This document shows positions 1-8,343 of a stretch of DNA of 39,267 nt, piece by piece. The translations under genes and the position numbers were made by a program. Each line of letters starts with the position of its first letter. Position 1 is the first letter of the stretch. Source of the DNA: Burkholderiales bacterium (GTDB lineage: Bacteria > Pseudomonadota > Gammaproteobacteria > Burkholderiales > SG8-39); NCBI GenBank assembly GCA_014860445.1, contig JACZJT010000046.1, forward strand, positions 1 to 39,267, written 5' to 3'. A model generated the notes under the pieces. It ran no database searches. It worked only from the letters and a program-made list of their open reading frames with translations, and was not told the DNA's origin.

Positions 1-1
1 C

Positions 2-2581
2 GGTACTGTCGGCTCCATCGTGAATACCAAGGCGCTTACCGGCTTTTCGCTCGCAGGGGTCGAGGGGACTGTAGACGAAGCGGCCAAGACCATCGCGGTG
101 ACCGTGCCGTTCGGGACCGATGTGACGGCCCTGCCGGCGACCTTTATTACCACAGGGGGCAGCGTAAAGGTAGGCGGAGTGACGCAGGTCAGCGGCACGA
201 CGAAGAATGACTTTACCTCTCCGGTGGACTTCACGGTCACGGCGCCGAACGGCACCAGCACGACCTATAGCGTAACCGTAACTGTGGCCTCGCTTACGGC
301 CAAGGCGATCAGCGCCTTTTCGCTTGCCGGGATAGCCGGAACAATAGATGAAGCGGCAAAGACCATCGCGTTGAATCTGCCGAGCGGGACCGATGTGACG
401 GCACTGGCCGCGACCTTCAACACCACGGGAACAAGCGTAACGGTAGGCGCGGTCGCGCAGACCAGCGGCACGACGCCGAATGATTTCACCGCTCCGGTAA
501 CCTACACGGTGACCGCCGGCGACGCGTCGACGGCGACCTACACGGTGAACGTCGCCGTGAATCCTGTCACCGCCAAGGCCGTTACCGGCTTTTCGTTTGC
601 GGGGTATCCCGGGGTTGCGGGAACGATAGATGAAACCGCAAAGACCATCGCTGTAAGCCTGCCGAACGGCACCGATGTAACGGCGCTGGTTGCGAAGTTC
701 AATTCCACCGGTAGCAGCGTGAAGGTGGGTGGCGTGACACAGGTCAGCGGCACAACCGCAAACGACTTCAGCGCTCCGGTGACCTACACCGTTACTGCGG
801 CAGACGGCTCGACCGCAAGCTATACAGTTAGCGTAAGCGCATCTGCGGCATCGGCCAAGGCCATTACCGCCTATTCGTTTGCCGGGTATGCCGGGACGAC
901 AGGCGCCGTGAATGAAGCGGCAAAGACCGTCGCGGTGACCGTGCCCTTCGGCACCGACGTAACCGCCCTGGCTGCGACCTTTACCACCACAGGGGCAAAC
1001 GTCAAGGTGGGCACGGCGGTCCAGGTGAGCACGACAACGGCGAATAACTTCACCGCCCCGGTGGCCTACCTCGTTACCGCTGCAGACGGCTCGACGGCGA
1101 CCTATGCCGTAACCGTGAGCGTGGCCGCGAACTCCGCCAAAGCCATCACCGCCTATTCGTTTGTCGGGTATCCCGGATCTGCAGGTACGATAAGCGAAGC
1201 GGGAAAAACCATCGCGGTGACGGTGCCGACCGGAACCGATGTATCCGCCCTGATCGCGGCGTTCACGAGCACGGGCGCCAACGTGAAGGTGGGAGCCGCG
1301 GTTCAGGTGAGCACGACAACGGCGAATAACTTCACCGCTCCGGTGACCTACCGCGCAACCGCGGCAGACGCCAGTTTCGTGGATTATGTTGTAACCGTAA
1401 CCACAGCGGGACCGGTGGTGGTCCTGCCGGGCGTTGCGGGCACAACCGGCGCAGCCGCCACCAATCCCACGGTGATTTCTGCGAACCCAAGCAGCGGTGA
1501 CACGAACGTTCCGGTCCGCACGCACAACGGCACGACGAACGTCGTGTCCGTCAAGGTGCTGACTGCAACCTTCAGCGAGGCGATGAATCCGACGACGATC
1601 ACCCCGCTAGGCGTGTTCTCGCTCAAGGACAATACGCTCGGAATCGACGTGCCCGGCGTGGTCACCATGAACGCCGCAAACACGATTGCGACATTTACGC
1701 CAAACGCGGCCACGCTCAATTTGAATACCAACTACACGGCCACGATCACGACTGCGGCCAAGAACGCCGGCAGCATTACGGCGATGCCGAATCCGGTTGC
1801 ATGGAGCTTTACCACCATGAACACCTCATTCGCCAATCAGGCCAGCCCGTTTGTCGGTCAGGCGCCGGTGAATCTCTTGTCGGCGGTCGATTTCGCGATT
1901 CTGGCAAAAACGACGATTACCGATGTCCCATCATCGGCCATTAGCGGGAATATTGGACTGAGCCCAGCTACAGGATTTGCCGTCAAGGTGACTTGCGCGG
2001 AAATGACGCTTGGGAAAATCTACACGGTCGACGCGGGATATATAGGCGCCGACATGACTTGCGTTGCGCCCGGCCCTGGCGCCAACAAGACTCTGGTGGA
2101 CAACGCGGTAGCCGACATGGGAACCGCGTACGCTGAAGCCGCAGCCAGAACATTGCCTGATGCGACCGAACTGGGTGCAGCCGGTGAAATCGGCGGGCTT
2201 ACCATCTACCCGGGCCTCTACAAATGGAGCACGGCCGTCAACATCAGTACCAATATCACTCTGGATGCCAAAGGCGACACGAACGCGGTCTGGATCTTCC
2301 AGGTTGCGCAGGACCTCACCATAGCGGCCGGCGGCAGTCTCCCGGTCGGCATTAAAGTGATACTCGCCGGCGGAGCCAAAGCCTCGAATATCTTCTGGCA
2401 GGTCGGTGCGGCCGGTGTTCCGGGTGCCGGTGCGACGCTCAACACGTTCTCTACGTTCAATGGAACCATCCTGAGCGCGAAGCAGGCCATCGCAAATACC
2501 GGTGCAGTGGTGAACGGCAGACTGTTTGCGGATACCCAGGTCACACTGCAGCAGAACCCCGTAACGAAGCCGACCCCGTAA
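2..2581 (+). CDS. Large secreted repeat protein with C-terminal ice-binding-like (DUF3494) domain, 5' truncated
   Basis: The reading frame is open from the window edge, so the true start and any signal peptide lie upstream. About 855 residues are visible. Five tandem copies of a 91-95 residue beta-rich module come first, each starting with an AKA(I/V)(T/S)-(G/A)-(F/Y)S motif and containing a GTDVTAL-type motif; these resemble bacterial Ig-like or cadherin-like repeats. A SbsA-type Ig-like domain follows at roughly residues 485-600, with the typical TFSEAMNP motif. The C-terminal 220 residues match DUF3494, the fold of many bacterial ice-binding proteins (motifs NLLSAVDFAILAKT, YPGLYKW, WIFQVA). 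Family knowledge suggests an extracellular or surface-anchored adhesin or ice-binding protein. Many DUF3494 proteins have no proven ice activity, so the function is inferred. A good terminator follows the stop codon. Confidence 0.85.
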   Translation, partial: GTVGSIVNTKALTGFSLAGVEGTVDEAAKTIAVTVPFGTDVTALPATFITTGGSVKVGGVTQVSGTTKNDFTSPVDFTVTAPNGTSTTYSVTVTVASLTAKAISAFSLAGIAGTIDEAAKTIALNLPSGTDVTALAATFNTTGTSVTVGAVAQTSGTTPNDFTAPVTYTVTAGDASTATYTVNVAVNPVTAKAVTGFSFAGYPGVAGTIDETAKTIAVSLPNGTDVTALVAKFNSTGSSVKVGGVTQVSGTTANDFSAPVTYTVTAADGSTASYTVSVSASAASAKAITAYSFAGYAGTTGAVNEAAKTVAVTVPFGTDVTALAATFTTTGANVKVGTAVQVSTTTANNFTAPVAYLVTAADGSTATYAVTVSVAANSAKAITAYSFVGYPGSAGTISEAGKTIAVTVPTGTDVSALIAAFTSTGANVKVGAAVQVSTTTANNFTAPVTYRATAADASFVDYVVTVTTAGPVVVLPGVAGTTGAAATNPTVISANPSSGDTNVPVRTHNGTTNVVSVKVLTATFSEAMNPTTITPLGVFSLKDNTLGIDVPGVVTMNAANTIATFTPNAATLNLNTNYTATITTAAKNAGSITAMPNPVAWSFTTMNTSFANQASPFVGQAPVNLLSAVDFAILAKTTITDVPSSAISGNIGLSPATGFAVKVTCAEMTLGKIYTVDAGYIGADMTCVAPGPGANKTLVDNAVADMGTAYAEAAARTLPDATELGAAGEIGGLTIYPGLYKWSTAVNISTNITLDAKGDTNAVWIFQVAQDLTIAAGGSLPVGIKVILAGGAKASNIFWQVGAAGVPGAGATLNTFSTFNGTILSAKQAIANTGAVVNGRLFADTQVTLQQNPVTKPTP
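23..1405 (+). repeat. Five tandem 273-285 bp coding repeats
   Basis: Five in-frame copies of a module of about 91-95 codons begin near positions 26, 299, 571, 855 and 1137. Copies 3 to 5 share the insertion GY(P/A)G after the opening motif, and copies 4 and 5 are the most alike at the DNA level, which suggests recent duplication. More copies may lie upstream of the window. Such arrays can expand or contract by recombination. Confidence 0.85.
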
Positions 2582-2600
2582 GGCTGGTGGCATCAAGATA

Positions 2601-2632
2601 AAGGCCGGCAGAGCAATTCTGCCGGCCTTTAT
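2601..2632 (+). terminator. Rho-independent terminator of the repeat protein gene
   Basis: A 12-bp perfect stem (AAGGCCGGCAGA pairing with TCTGCCGGCCTT) encloses a 5-base loop and is followed by a short T-rich tract, about 20 bp after the stop codon at 2581. Confidence 0.85.
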
Positions 2633-2710
2633 TGCATGGCAAAACCTATTACATACTGTTGTATTTGCGCAACATGCGCGGGAAAGCACTACCTGAAAGC
2701 GAGTTTTACG

Positions 2711-2740
2711 TTGACAAGCACGTTTGCCAACTCCTAGACT
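2711..2740 (+). promoter_or_regulatory. Sigma-70-type promoter for the outer-membrane barrel gene
   Basis: TTGACA at 2711-2716 is a perfect -35 box. TAGACT at 2735-2740 matches the -10 consensus at four of six positions, with an 18-bp spacer. It lies 65 bp before the start codon at 2805. No copy of the Crp-type palindrome is present here. Confidence 0.55.
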
Positions 2741-2804
2741 TTACAGCAACAATATGCGGTACATGTCAGTTTTTATTGAATAATGCACGGCCTCGGAGAA
2801 CACT

Positions 2805-3521
2805 ATGAGAACCACTAAAGCGTTGGAAACACTGGGTCTGTTGGTAATCGCTGCGTTGAGCAGCCAGTTCGCGATGGCACAGGCTGGCGCAGGCGGTGCG
2901 GCAGGCCACGGCGCGGGGCCTACCATGGGCGCTTATTCCGGGGCGCCCGATGCCGGCTGGTATGCTGGGGCGAACATCGGCCAGTCGCGAGCGAATATCG
3001 ACGAATCCGGCATCAGCAGCAGACTGCTTGGGGCCGGTTTCACCACCGCGACCATCAGCAATGACGACAGCGATACCGGCTACAAGCTTTTTGCCGGCTA
3101 CAAGTTCAACCGGAATTTTGCCCTCGAAGGCGGTTATTTTGATCTCGGCAGCTTCGGCTATACGGCGACGACGGTGCCGGCGGGAACGCTGACCGGCAAC
3201 ATCAAGCTCCGCGGCCTGAATCTGGACGCAGTGGGCATACTGCCGATCAACCGGCAATTCTCCGCGTTCGGCAGAGTCGGCGTGAACTACGCCGAGGCCA
3301 AGGACTCCTTCAGCGGGACCGGAGCGGTTACCGTGCTCAATACCAACCCTAGCAAGCGCGAAGCGAACTTGAAATTCGGTGCCGGGCTGCAGTACGATTT
3401 TACGAACGCGCTCGGTATGCGCTTGGAGGCGGAACGCTATCGTATCAACGATGCCGTCGGCAGCAAAGGCGACGTCGATCTTCTCTCCCTCGGGCTGGTC
3501 TACCGCTTTTCGGGGAAGTAA
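2805..3521 (+). CDS. Outer-membrane beta-barrel protein (OmpA/OmpW-like porin family)
   Basis: 238 residues with a clear signal peptide (positive MRTTK start, hydrophobic core, cleavage near AMAQA at about residue 26). The mature part alternates polar and hydrophobic residues in barrel-type strands: GWYAGANIGQS near the start, YKLFAGYKFNRNFALEGGYFDLG in the middle, and a C-terminal strand ending LVYRFSGK. The penultimate-strand motif and terminal aromatic residue fit insertion by the BAM complex. The length fits the small eight-stranded barrels annotated as porin family or OmpA-like. A good ribosome-binding site (GGAG) precedes the ATG by about 8 bp. The gene stands alone, with its own promoter and a 3' two-hairpin module. 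Ligand and function are unknown. Confidence 0.85.
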   Translation: MRTTKALETLGLLVIAALSSQFAMAQAGAGGAAGHGAGPTMGAYSGAPDAGWYAGANIGQSRANIDESGISSRLLGAGFTTATISNDDSDTGYKLFAGYKFNRNFALEGGYFDLGSFGYTATTVPAGTLTGNIKLRGLNLDAVGILPINRQFSAFGRVGVNYAEAKDSFSGTGAVTVLNTNPSKREANLKFGAGLQYDFTNALGMRLEAERYRINDAVGSKGDVDLLSLGLVYRFSGK

Positions 3522-3531
3522 GCTCAAGAAC

Positions 3532-3597
3532 CCGTTGCAAAATAAATTTTGCGACGGCCCGATTCAGGGGCTTATGAGGGGAGGGATCCCCTCATTT
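3532..3597 (+). terminator. Two-hairpin 3' module (copy 1)
   Basis: Hairpin 1 (3532-3557) is a 12-bp stem starting CCGTTGCAAAAT with a 2-base apparent loop. Hairpin 2 (3575-3594) is an 8-bp stem, TGAGGGGA pairing with TCCCCTCA, followed by TTTCC. The same arrangement of an AT-rich hairpin and then a GGGG/CCCC hairpin recurs at 6622-6692 and 15120-15201. The left edge is the reverse complement of the sequence at 16186-16202, so it belongs to a dispersed repeat family. It may also serve the convergent crp gene that ends at 3632. Confidence 0.6.
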
Positions 3598-3631
3598 CCA
3601 AACATACTCCGGGGCCTGCCGTCAGCAGGCC

Positions 3632-4366
3632 TCAGTTCGCCTTGGCATGGGGTAGCAGGCGGTCGTATTCGCGCTTGACTACCGCGTAGCACTCGCACAC
3701 CCGCGCTTCCAGCTTCGGTCGATCGATCACGGTGATCTTGCCGCGGCTGTAATGGATCAATCCCGCCGCCTGCAGATGGCCGGCGGCCTCGGTCACGCCT
3801 TCGCGGCGCACGCCCAGCATGTTCGCAATCAACTCCTGCGTCATGGTCAACTCATTGGAGGACAGCCGGTCCAGACTCAGCAACAGCCAGCGGCACAACT
3901 GCTGCTCGACCGTATGGTGCCGGTTGCATACGGCGGTCTGCGCCATCTGCGTGATCAGCGCCTGCGTATAGCGCAGCAACACATGCTGCAGATCGCGACC
4001 CTGGCGGAATTCGCCTATCAGCGCGTTTGCCCTGAGCCGATAGCCGTTGCCCGCGCTCTGTACCACCGCGCGGCTGGGGGTGCTTTCGCCGCCCATGAAC
4101 AAGGCGATGCCGACGACGCCCTCGTTGCCGACGACCGCGATTTCCGCCGAGGATCCGTCTTCCATGACGTAGAGCAGGGAGACGATGGCGGTGGTCGGGA
4201 AATACACATATCCCTGATGGCTGCCCGATTCGTAGATGGCGCGGCCCAGTTCCAGCGGAAACGACTCCAGATGGGGCAGCAGCTGTGCGTAGTCCACATC
4301 AGGCAGCGCCGCGAGCAACAGGTTCGCCCGAGGGGGGGTGTCATTGCTGGCTGGACTCTTGAGCAT
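3632..4366 (-). CDS. Crp/Fnr-family transcriptional regulator, paralog 1
   Basis: 244 residues. An N-terminal cyclic-nucleotide-binding-like beta-roll (about 15-140) carries the motifs YFPTTAIVSLLYV and GNEGVVGIALFMGGES. A dimerisation helix (about 145-165) and a C-terminal winged helix (TQELIANMLGVRREGVTEA) follow. Aligned with E. coli CRP, the recognition helix keeps R180 and E181 but has Glu where CRP Arg185 (FNR Arg213) contacts DNA, so a different operator is expected. The cAMP-contact residues of CRP are not clearly conserved. Two other paralogs in this window (12190-13008 and 18580-19299) have the same helix. The proposed operator at 4499-4514 lies upstream, which suggests autoregulation. 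The ribosome-binding site before the chosen ATG is weak. The effector is unknown. Confidence 0.9.
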   Translation of the reverse strand: MLKSPASNDTPPRANLLLAALPDVDYAQLLPHLESFPLELGRAIYESGSHQGYVYFPTTAIVSLLYVMEDGSSAEIAVVGNEGVVGIALFMGGESTPSRAVVQSAGNGYRLRANALIGEFRQGRDLQHVLLRYTQALITQMAQTAVCNRHHTVEQQLCRWLLLSLDRLSSNELTMTQELIANMLGVRREGVTEAAGHLQAAGLIHYSRGKITVIDRPKLEARVCECYAVVKREYDRLLPHAKAN

Positions 4367-4498
4367 TGGTTTGGATCTTGTCTGTGCGCTATTCCAAGGG
4401 CGCGGTGATCTCGCGGCGGTTGCTCGGGAGGCATTTCAGAATTGTCGGCACGGTTTCCGATTCAGGAAAGAACTTCCTCCGCATCGAAACAGGTCATA

Positions 4499-4514
4499 AG
4501 TACGATAGCGCACA
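4499..4514 (-). promoter_or_regulatory. Crp-type palindrome, site 1 (upstream of crp paralog 1)
   Basis: On the minus strand the core reads TGTGCGC-TA-TCGTACT, preceded by TA, matching the window consensus TGTGCGC-NN-GCGCACA in the left half and partly in the right. It lies 133 bp upstream of the crp start at 4366, in the 443-bp divergent gap 4367-4809. It lacks a convincing -10 at the 29.5-bp offset seen at most other sites. Apart from this site and site 2 I see no gene in the gap. Confidence 0.5.
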
Positions 4515-4654
4515 TAGTGTCAATATGCAACCGAGGCCAGGCTGGACGGAAACGCGCCGCCGATATCGTGCATCGTCATGGCGCCGCGCGTCTTTTCGTT
4601 GGTGCTGCGCGAAGCGGCGTTGCAGGCGACATGCCGCGATTATTTCACCACCTA

Positions 4655-4697
4655 TGTGCGCCAACAGACAGAACAAAGGTATCGCAGGCGCGACAAT
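4655..4697 (+). promoter_or_regulatory. Crp-type palindrome, site 2, with -10 (for the glycine-rich secreted protein)
   Basis: The core TGTGCGC-CA-ACAGACA (4655-4670) is preceded by TA and followed by GAAC. GACAAT at 4692-4697 begins exactly 29.5 bp from the core centre and matches the -10 consensus at four of six bases. The start codon of the glycine-rich gene is at 4810. Confidence 0.55.
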
Positions 4698-4809
4698 CAT
4701 CACGGTGGCAAACGCGTTGAAGCTGGGGGCCCGCGATTAGGGCAGCAGCAAATCGCAACGTCCCGCGTTCATGTTGAACGCAAATTGAATCGATGTTAAG
4801 GAGATATTT

Positions 4810-5595
4810 ATGAAGAACCAAATTCGTTTGGCTTTGATTTGTTTGACGGCAGTGTCTGCTTCGGCATTTGCACAGAATAATCTACCGCGTTGCGGGTACA
4901 ACAATTACGACCGGAACTTGAACGCTTTTACCCTCAAAAGCGCGCCGGCGGAAGGCGTGAACCAGCAGTGTCTTATCACCGTGTATCCGGCGGGGCCCGC
5001 ACCGGCCCAGGCCGCGCAGGATCCGGCGTCGTACTTTGCCGAAGGGACCTACGTGATTGACCTCATCGGCGGCGGCGGTGGTGGCGGCGGCGGCGGCGCT
5101 GCGGCCAAGAAGACGAGCGGCGGCGAAGGCGGCGACGGCGCGAGCGCGGTACCGATGCGCGCAGTTAAATACCTGGCGCCCGGCGATTACAAATTGACCA
5201 TAGGCTCGGGTGGAGCCGGCGGGGACGCCAAAGGCGGACGCACCGAAGACGGAAATCCGAGCAGCCTGACCAGGGCCGATACCGGAGAACTCGTTGCCGG
5301 GTTCGGGCATGCCGACACCCATATCCAGACGACGGAAGCTGCAGGCAGCGGAGCCGGCGGCGTGGCCGCGGCCGGTGGCGCCAGCGGTGCCAGCGGCGCG
5401 AAGGGCGGTGGAACAAGCGATTCAACAGTCGCGAGGGCAGCGCAGGATGGCGGCGACGGCGGTCCCGGACTTATCCGGCTGACCATGTCCAAGCCGACAC
5501 CGATGGCGGCTGCTCCCGCGCCTGCGCCGGTAATGGGCTTCGCGTCCAAAGACGTGGTGGCTCCCGCTCGCGCGGCCAGGAAAGACCGCAACTAG
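4810..5595 (+). CDS. Secreted glycine-rich protein
   Basis: 261 residues. The signal peptide runs to about residue 22 (SASAFAQ). A short region with two cysteines (C33 and C54, possible disulfide) follows, and then a long Gly/Ala-rich domain including an uninterrupted run of ten glycines (about residues 88-97). Motifs such as YVIDLIGGGGG, GDYKLTIGSGGAGG and a final GGDGGPGLIRLTM resemble glycine-rich surface or lectin-like domains that end in a GxxG(L/A)IRI strand. A strong ribosome-binding site (AAGGAGAT) sits 7 bp before the ATG. It has its own proposed Crp-type promoter (site 2). A structural or adhesive envelope role is plausible, but no function is known. Confidence 0.75.
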   Translation: MKNQIRLALICLTAVSASAFAQNNLPRCGYNNYDRNLNAFTLKSAPAEGVNQQCLITVYPAGPAPAQAAQDPASYFAEGTYVIDLIGGGGGGGGGGAAAKKTSGGEGGDGASAVPMRAVKYLAPGDYKLTIGSGGAGGDAKGGRTEDGNPSSLTRADTGELVAGFGHADTHIQTTEAAGSGAGGVAAAGGASGASGAKGGGTSDSTVARAAQDGGDGGPGLIRLTMSKPTPMAAAPAPAPVMGFASKDVVAPARAARKDRN

Positions 5596-5740
5596 GATTG
5601 CTCTAGTACAGCACCGGCGGCATTCAACAAGGGCTGCCGGTTTTATTCTCGGAGACGTCCTGCCGCTTCGACACATCCATACGGAAGGGTCGAGGCGGCA
5701 GGCGTTCGTCCAATTGCAACTCCGGTACGCGAGGGCGTGG

Positions 5741-6622
5741 ATGGCCACCAGTACGAACGGGACCAGAACACGATCTGCAGCCGCGTCAGCCGCTCCGCTG
5801 CGTGCGGGCCGCGCTTCCTCTGCTGGTGCCGTCGCATTGAAGCCGTGCATCGTCACCGCAGTGCTGGCGCTAGCCCTGCTTGCCGGGCAGGTCGCTGCAG
5901 CGGAAACAAGCGCACAGTTGCCGTCCGCGAGCGGCACATCGCCGGAGGCGCAAAGCGCGCCTGACAATTCCGCGCCTGAGGCGCAGACTGCGAACGCGGG
6001 ACGTCCGCACCGCGCCGACTTCGGCCGCGAGCGTGCGTCACGCGACGCGCGCCTGATTGCCGACTGGATCGTCGATTCGGCGGACAACAAGGGCCGGCCT
6101 TTCGTGATCGTCGACAAGGTCGAAGCAAAAATCTTTGTATTCGAGGCAAACGGACGTATCCGCGGGGCGGCCCCCGCGCTGCTCGGCTCGGCGCGCGGCG
6201 ACGACACCGTCCCCGGTATCGGCGACCGGGCCTACGCCGACATGACGCCGGAAACCCGCACGACGCCCGCAGGGCGGTTCGAAGCAGCTCTGGGCATGAA
6301 CACGCGCGGTGAGGACGTGGTATGGGTGGACTACGAGGCGGCCGTGGATATACACCGGGTGGTCACGAACAAGCCCAAAGACCGCCGCCTCCAGCGCCTG
6401 GCCACCCCGACACCCAAGGACAACCGGATTTCCTACGGTTGCATCAATGTGCCGAAGCGATTCTACGAAAAGGTGGTCGCCCCGGCATTTACCGGTGCGG
6501 ATGGCATCGTCTACGTGCTGCCTGAAACCCGCTCCGCGCGTGTAATGTTCGGCGCCTACGACGTAGATGAGCGATTGGGTCGTACCAATACGATCCGAAC
6601 GCAGTCGCCGGGGAAGAACTAA
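5741..6622 (+). CDS. L,D-transpeptidase-like (YkuD family) secreted protein
   Basis: 293 residues from the ATG at 5741, which has GAGGG about 6 bp upstream; an in-frame TTG at 5714 is an alternative. A hydrophobic segment (about 35-54, IVTAVLALALLAG) ending at VAAAE is the likely signal sequence. A low-complexity Ala/Pro/Ser linker follows. The catalytic domain contains DIHRVV and RISYGCINV, corresponding to the family's His-x and S-x-GC-(I/V)-(R/N) active-site motif with the nucleophilic Cys. Related enzymes form 3-3 peptidoglycan cross-links or anchor lipoproteins. The family usually has Arg after GC(I/V), whereas here it is Asn, as in some proteobacterial ErfK-like proteins. The substrate is uncertain. 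A two-hairpin terminator module follows directly. Confidence 0.75.
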   Translation: MATSTNGTRTRSAAASAAPLRAGRASSAGAVALKPCIVTAVLALALLAGQVAAAETSAQLPSASGTSPEAQSAPDNSAPEAQTANAGRPHRADFGRERASRDARLIADWIVDSADNKGRPFVIVDKVEAKIFVFEANGRIRGAAPALLGSARGDDTVPGIGDRAYADMTPETRTTPAGRFEAALGMNTRGEDVVWVDYEAAVDIHRVVTNKPKDRRLQRLATPTPKDNRISYGCINVPKRFYEKVVAPAFTGADGIVYVLPETRSARVMFGAYDVDERLGRTNTIRTQSPGKN

Positions 6623-6692
6623 GAGGCCATTTCAGAGTTACCGAAATGGCCTCTGATTTAGGGGAGCGCGAGAGGATGTATCCCCTCGTTTT
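6622..6692 (+). terminator. Two-hairpin 3' module (copy 2)
   Basis: Hairpin 1 (6622-6654) has a 12-bp perfect stem beginning AGAGGCCATTTC around a 9-base loop. Hairpin 2 (about 6660-6688) pairs AGGGGA/CGAG with TCCCCT/CTCG and is followed by TTTTG. Hairpin 1 is nearly identical to the one at 15120-15148. It overlaps the stop codon of the transpeptidase-like gene. Confidence 0.65.
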
Positions 6693-6726
6693 GTAATGAG
6701 CTCCAAGAGATCATTTCATTATTAAC

Positions 6727-6806
6727 TGTCATTCCGAAGCCGAAGGCTGAGGAATCTGCTTTTTGTTTGATTCAAAAGCAGATTCCTCCCTGCGGTCGGA
6801 ATGACA
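6727..6806. repeat. Palindromic dispersed repeat, copy A
   Basis: The element starts TGTCATTCCGA and ends TCGGAATGACA, with a second inner inverted repeat (GAGGAATCTGCTTTT / AAAAGCAGATTCCTC) around a TTGATT-type centre. The whole 80 bp can fold as one long hairpin. Close copies lie at 16063-16170 and 30404-30482. It carries no coding capacity. It fills most of the gap between two convergent genes (6623-6893). Confidence 0.85.
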
Positions 6807-6893
6807 TCAGCCGGGTGAACTTTGTAAAGTATTTCGGAAAGATCAATAGAAGGCACGCCGCCCCTGTTCGGCGTTTCACTGGCAGGGGCGCAC

Positions 6894-7751
6894 TCAGCGC
6901 GGCCGGCCAAAAGTCTGCGTCCAGTACACACCCATGCTGCTCCTGGGATCAACCGCAAAGGCCACGCCCATTTCGGTATAGGCAGGGTTCATCAGATTGG
7001 CGCAATGGCCGGGGCTCTTGATCCAGGCCGCCATTACATCCTCGGGGTTCATCTGACCGGCTGCGATGTTCTCGCCGGTGGCGCGGTATCGGTAGCCCGC
7101 GCGTAGGACGCGATCGGCCGGTTCGGAACCGTCGCGGCCGCTGTGGCTGAAGTAGTTGTAGCGCGCCATTTCTTCGGCGTGCCGTTGCGAGGACCCGGCA
7201 AGCGCGGTGTTCCAGCGCACCGGACGCGCCGCATTGAACGCGGTGCTGCCGCAGCGGCGCGGCGCGGCACGAAACTGATTGACCAGTTCCAGCACGTGCT
7301 GGCCCGCGGCTTCTTCTGACTGCCCCACCGACGGCGCAAACGGTGCCGCCATCACGATCCAGACCTGGCGCGCGTCCTGGTAGATGCCGATCTCCGTCAC
7401 CGCGGCATCCTGCAATTTCTCGCAGGAGCCGCGTCTCGCCAGCATCTGCGGCGCCTGCGCGCGGACACCGTCGCCCATGAGCCACAGCGCGCTTGAGCGC
7501 GTCGCCCTGTACCCGACCGTCGTGAGGGCGTGCTGCATTTCATCACCCCGGGCAAGACTCCGGGCGACGCGCTCGAGCGCGGCCTGCGGTCTCAATGGCG
7601 GCAATTGATACGCTGCGACGCAATCGCCGGCTCCGGCGCGCAGGCGGTTGATGTCCGCGTAAAGATCTCCCGCTGCTGCGTCCAAAGACAGGCCGAGGAA
7701 CAGCAGGAAAGAGAGTACCCGCCTGCTATCGGCCCAGATCCTGGATCGCAT
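6894..7751 (-). CDS. CAP-domain (SCP/PR-1-like) secreted protein
   Basis: 285 residues from the ATG at 7751, which directly precedes a signal peptide (MRSRIW, hydrophobic core, cleavage near DAAAG); an upstream in-frame start at 7778 is less likely. The C-terminal 130 residues form a CAP domain: LVNQFRAAPRRCG, HAEEMARYNYFSHSGRDG, GENIAAGQ, WIKSPGHCANLMNP and WTQTFGR. The N-terminal half (ADINRLRAGAGDC) resembles a degenerate first CAP copy that lacks the His/Glu motifs. Bacterial CAP proteins are secreted and of mostly unknown function. The gene starts within the last 26 bp of the upstream RcnB/CigR-like gene, so the two are probably co-transcribed and share the promoter at site 3. Confidence 0.8.
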   Translation of the reverse strand: MRSRIWADSRRVLSFLLFLGLSLDAAAGDLYADINRLRAGAGDCVAAYQLPPLRPQAALERVARSLARGDEMQHALTTVGYRATRSSALWLMGDGVRAQAPQMLARRGSCEKLQDAAVTEIGIYQDARQVWIVMAAPFAPSVGQSEEAAGQHVLELVNQFRAAPRRCGSTAFNAARPVRWNTALAGSSQRHAEEMARYNYFSHSGRDGSEPADRVLRAGYRYRATGENIAAGQMNPEDVMAAWIKSPGHCANLMNPAYTEMGVAFAVDPRSSMGVYWTQTFGRPR

Positions 7752-8295
7752 CGACGACCATTCCGGTGCCGATTGCAATCAGCAGAATATCGGACGCTAC
7801 GCGCACGTAGCGATAGCCGCTTGGCGGCACGCCGATCTGCACCACCAGTGGCTGCGGCACGTCGTAATAGATCACTTCGCGCGCCAGTGGTTGCCCGACA
7901 TGCCATTTTTTTGCCTGGCCCGGCGGCATGCAGCCGTTGCGCTTCTTCGCCAGTCCCGGCGGGCAGCGGCCGCTGCGGTAATGATCGGTGTAATACTCGC
8001 GCACGACCTCGCGATGCCGCTCTTCGAAGTGGCCGCGCTGTGCGGCCGCAGGCCCGTCGCGGCGCGATTTCGCGTCGTTATCACGCCGTTCGCCTTGTTG
8101 CGCGCCTCCGCGTTCATCGCGCTGGTCCGCGCGCGTGTTTTTGTGTTCGTCGCGCTGGTCCTTGCGCACGCTTTTGCCGCCGTTGCCGCCGCCCGCCCAG
8201 GAGGGTTTCTCGGCCATCAGCGGGCCCGATGCGAGCATTCCGCCGATCGCAAGCACCAATGCGTATTTTATTTTCAAGCTCAGGGGTTTCATCAT
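7726..8295 (-). CDS. RcnB/CigR-like periplasmic protein
   Basis: 189 residues starting at the double ATG 8295/8292, with GGAG about 6 bp upstream. A signal sequence (MMKPLSLKIKYALVLAIGG) is followed by a highly charged Arg/Asp/Gln-rich linker. The C-terminal domain has the conserved motif set CPPGLAKK, GCMPPGQAKKW, GYRYVRV and GMVVDAIQDLG of the RcnB/CigR family. RcnB is a periplasmic Ni/Co homeostasis protein and CigR an inner-membrane anti-virulence factor, so the role here cannot be fixed from sequence. The C-terminal LLIAIGTGMVVDAI is moderately hydrophobic. The palindromic operator site 3 lies 77 bp upstream. Confidence 0.8.
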   Translation of the reverse strand: MMKPLSLKIKYALVLAIGGMLASGPLMAEKPSWAGGGNGGKSVRKDQRDEHKNTRADQRDERGGAQQGERRDNDAKSRRDGPAAAQRGHFEERHREVVREYYTDHYRSGRCPPGLAKKRNGCMPPGQAKKWHVGQPLAREVIYYDVPQPLVVQIGVPPSGYRYVRVASDILLIAIGTGMVVDAIQDLGR

Positions 8296-8343
8296 TTTGC
8301 TCTCCGGGATGGGGATGAAAAATTGCCTCATGCTTACCGTATA

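Noticed and set aside
5071..5100. GGN run encoding ten glycines as a phase-variable tract
   Set aside because: The codons are mixed (GGC/GGT) and slippage would be in units of three, so the frame would not change; there is no sign of switching.
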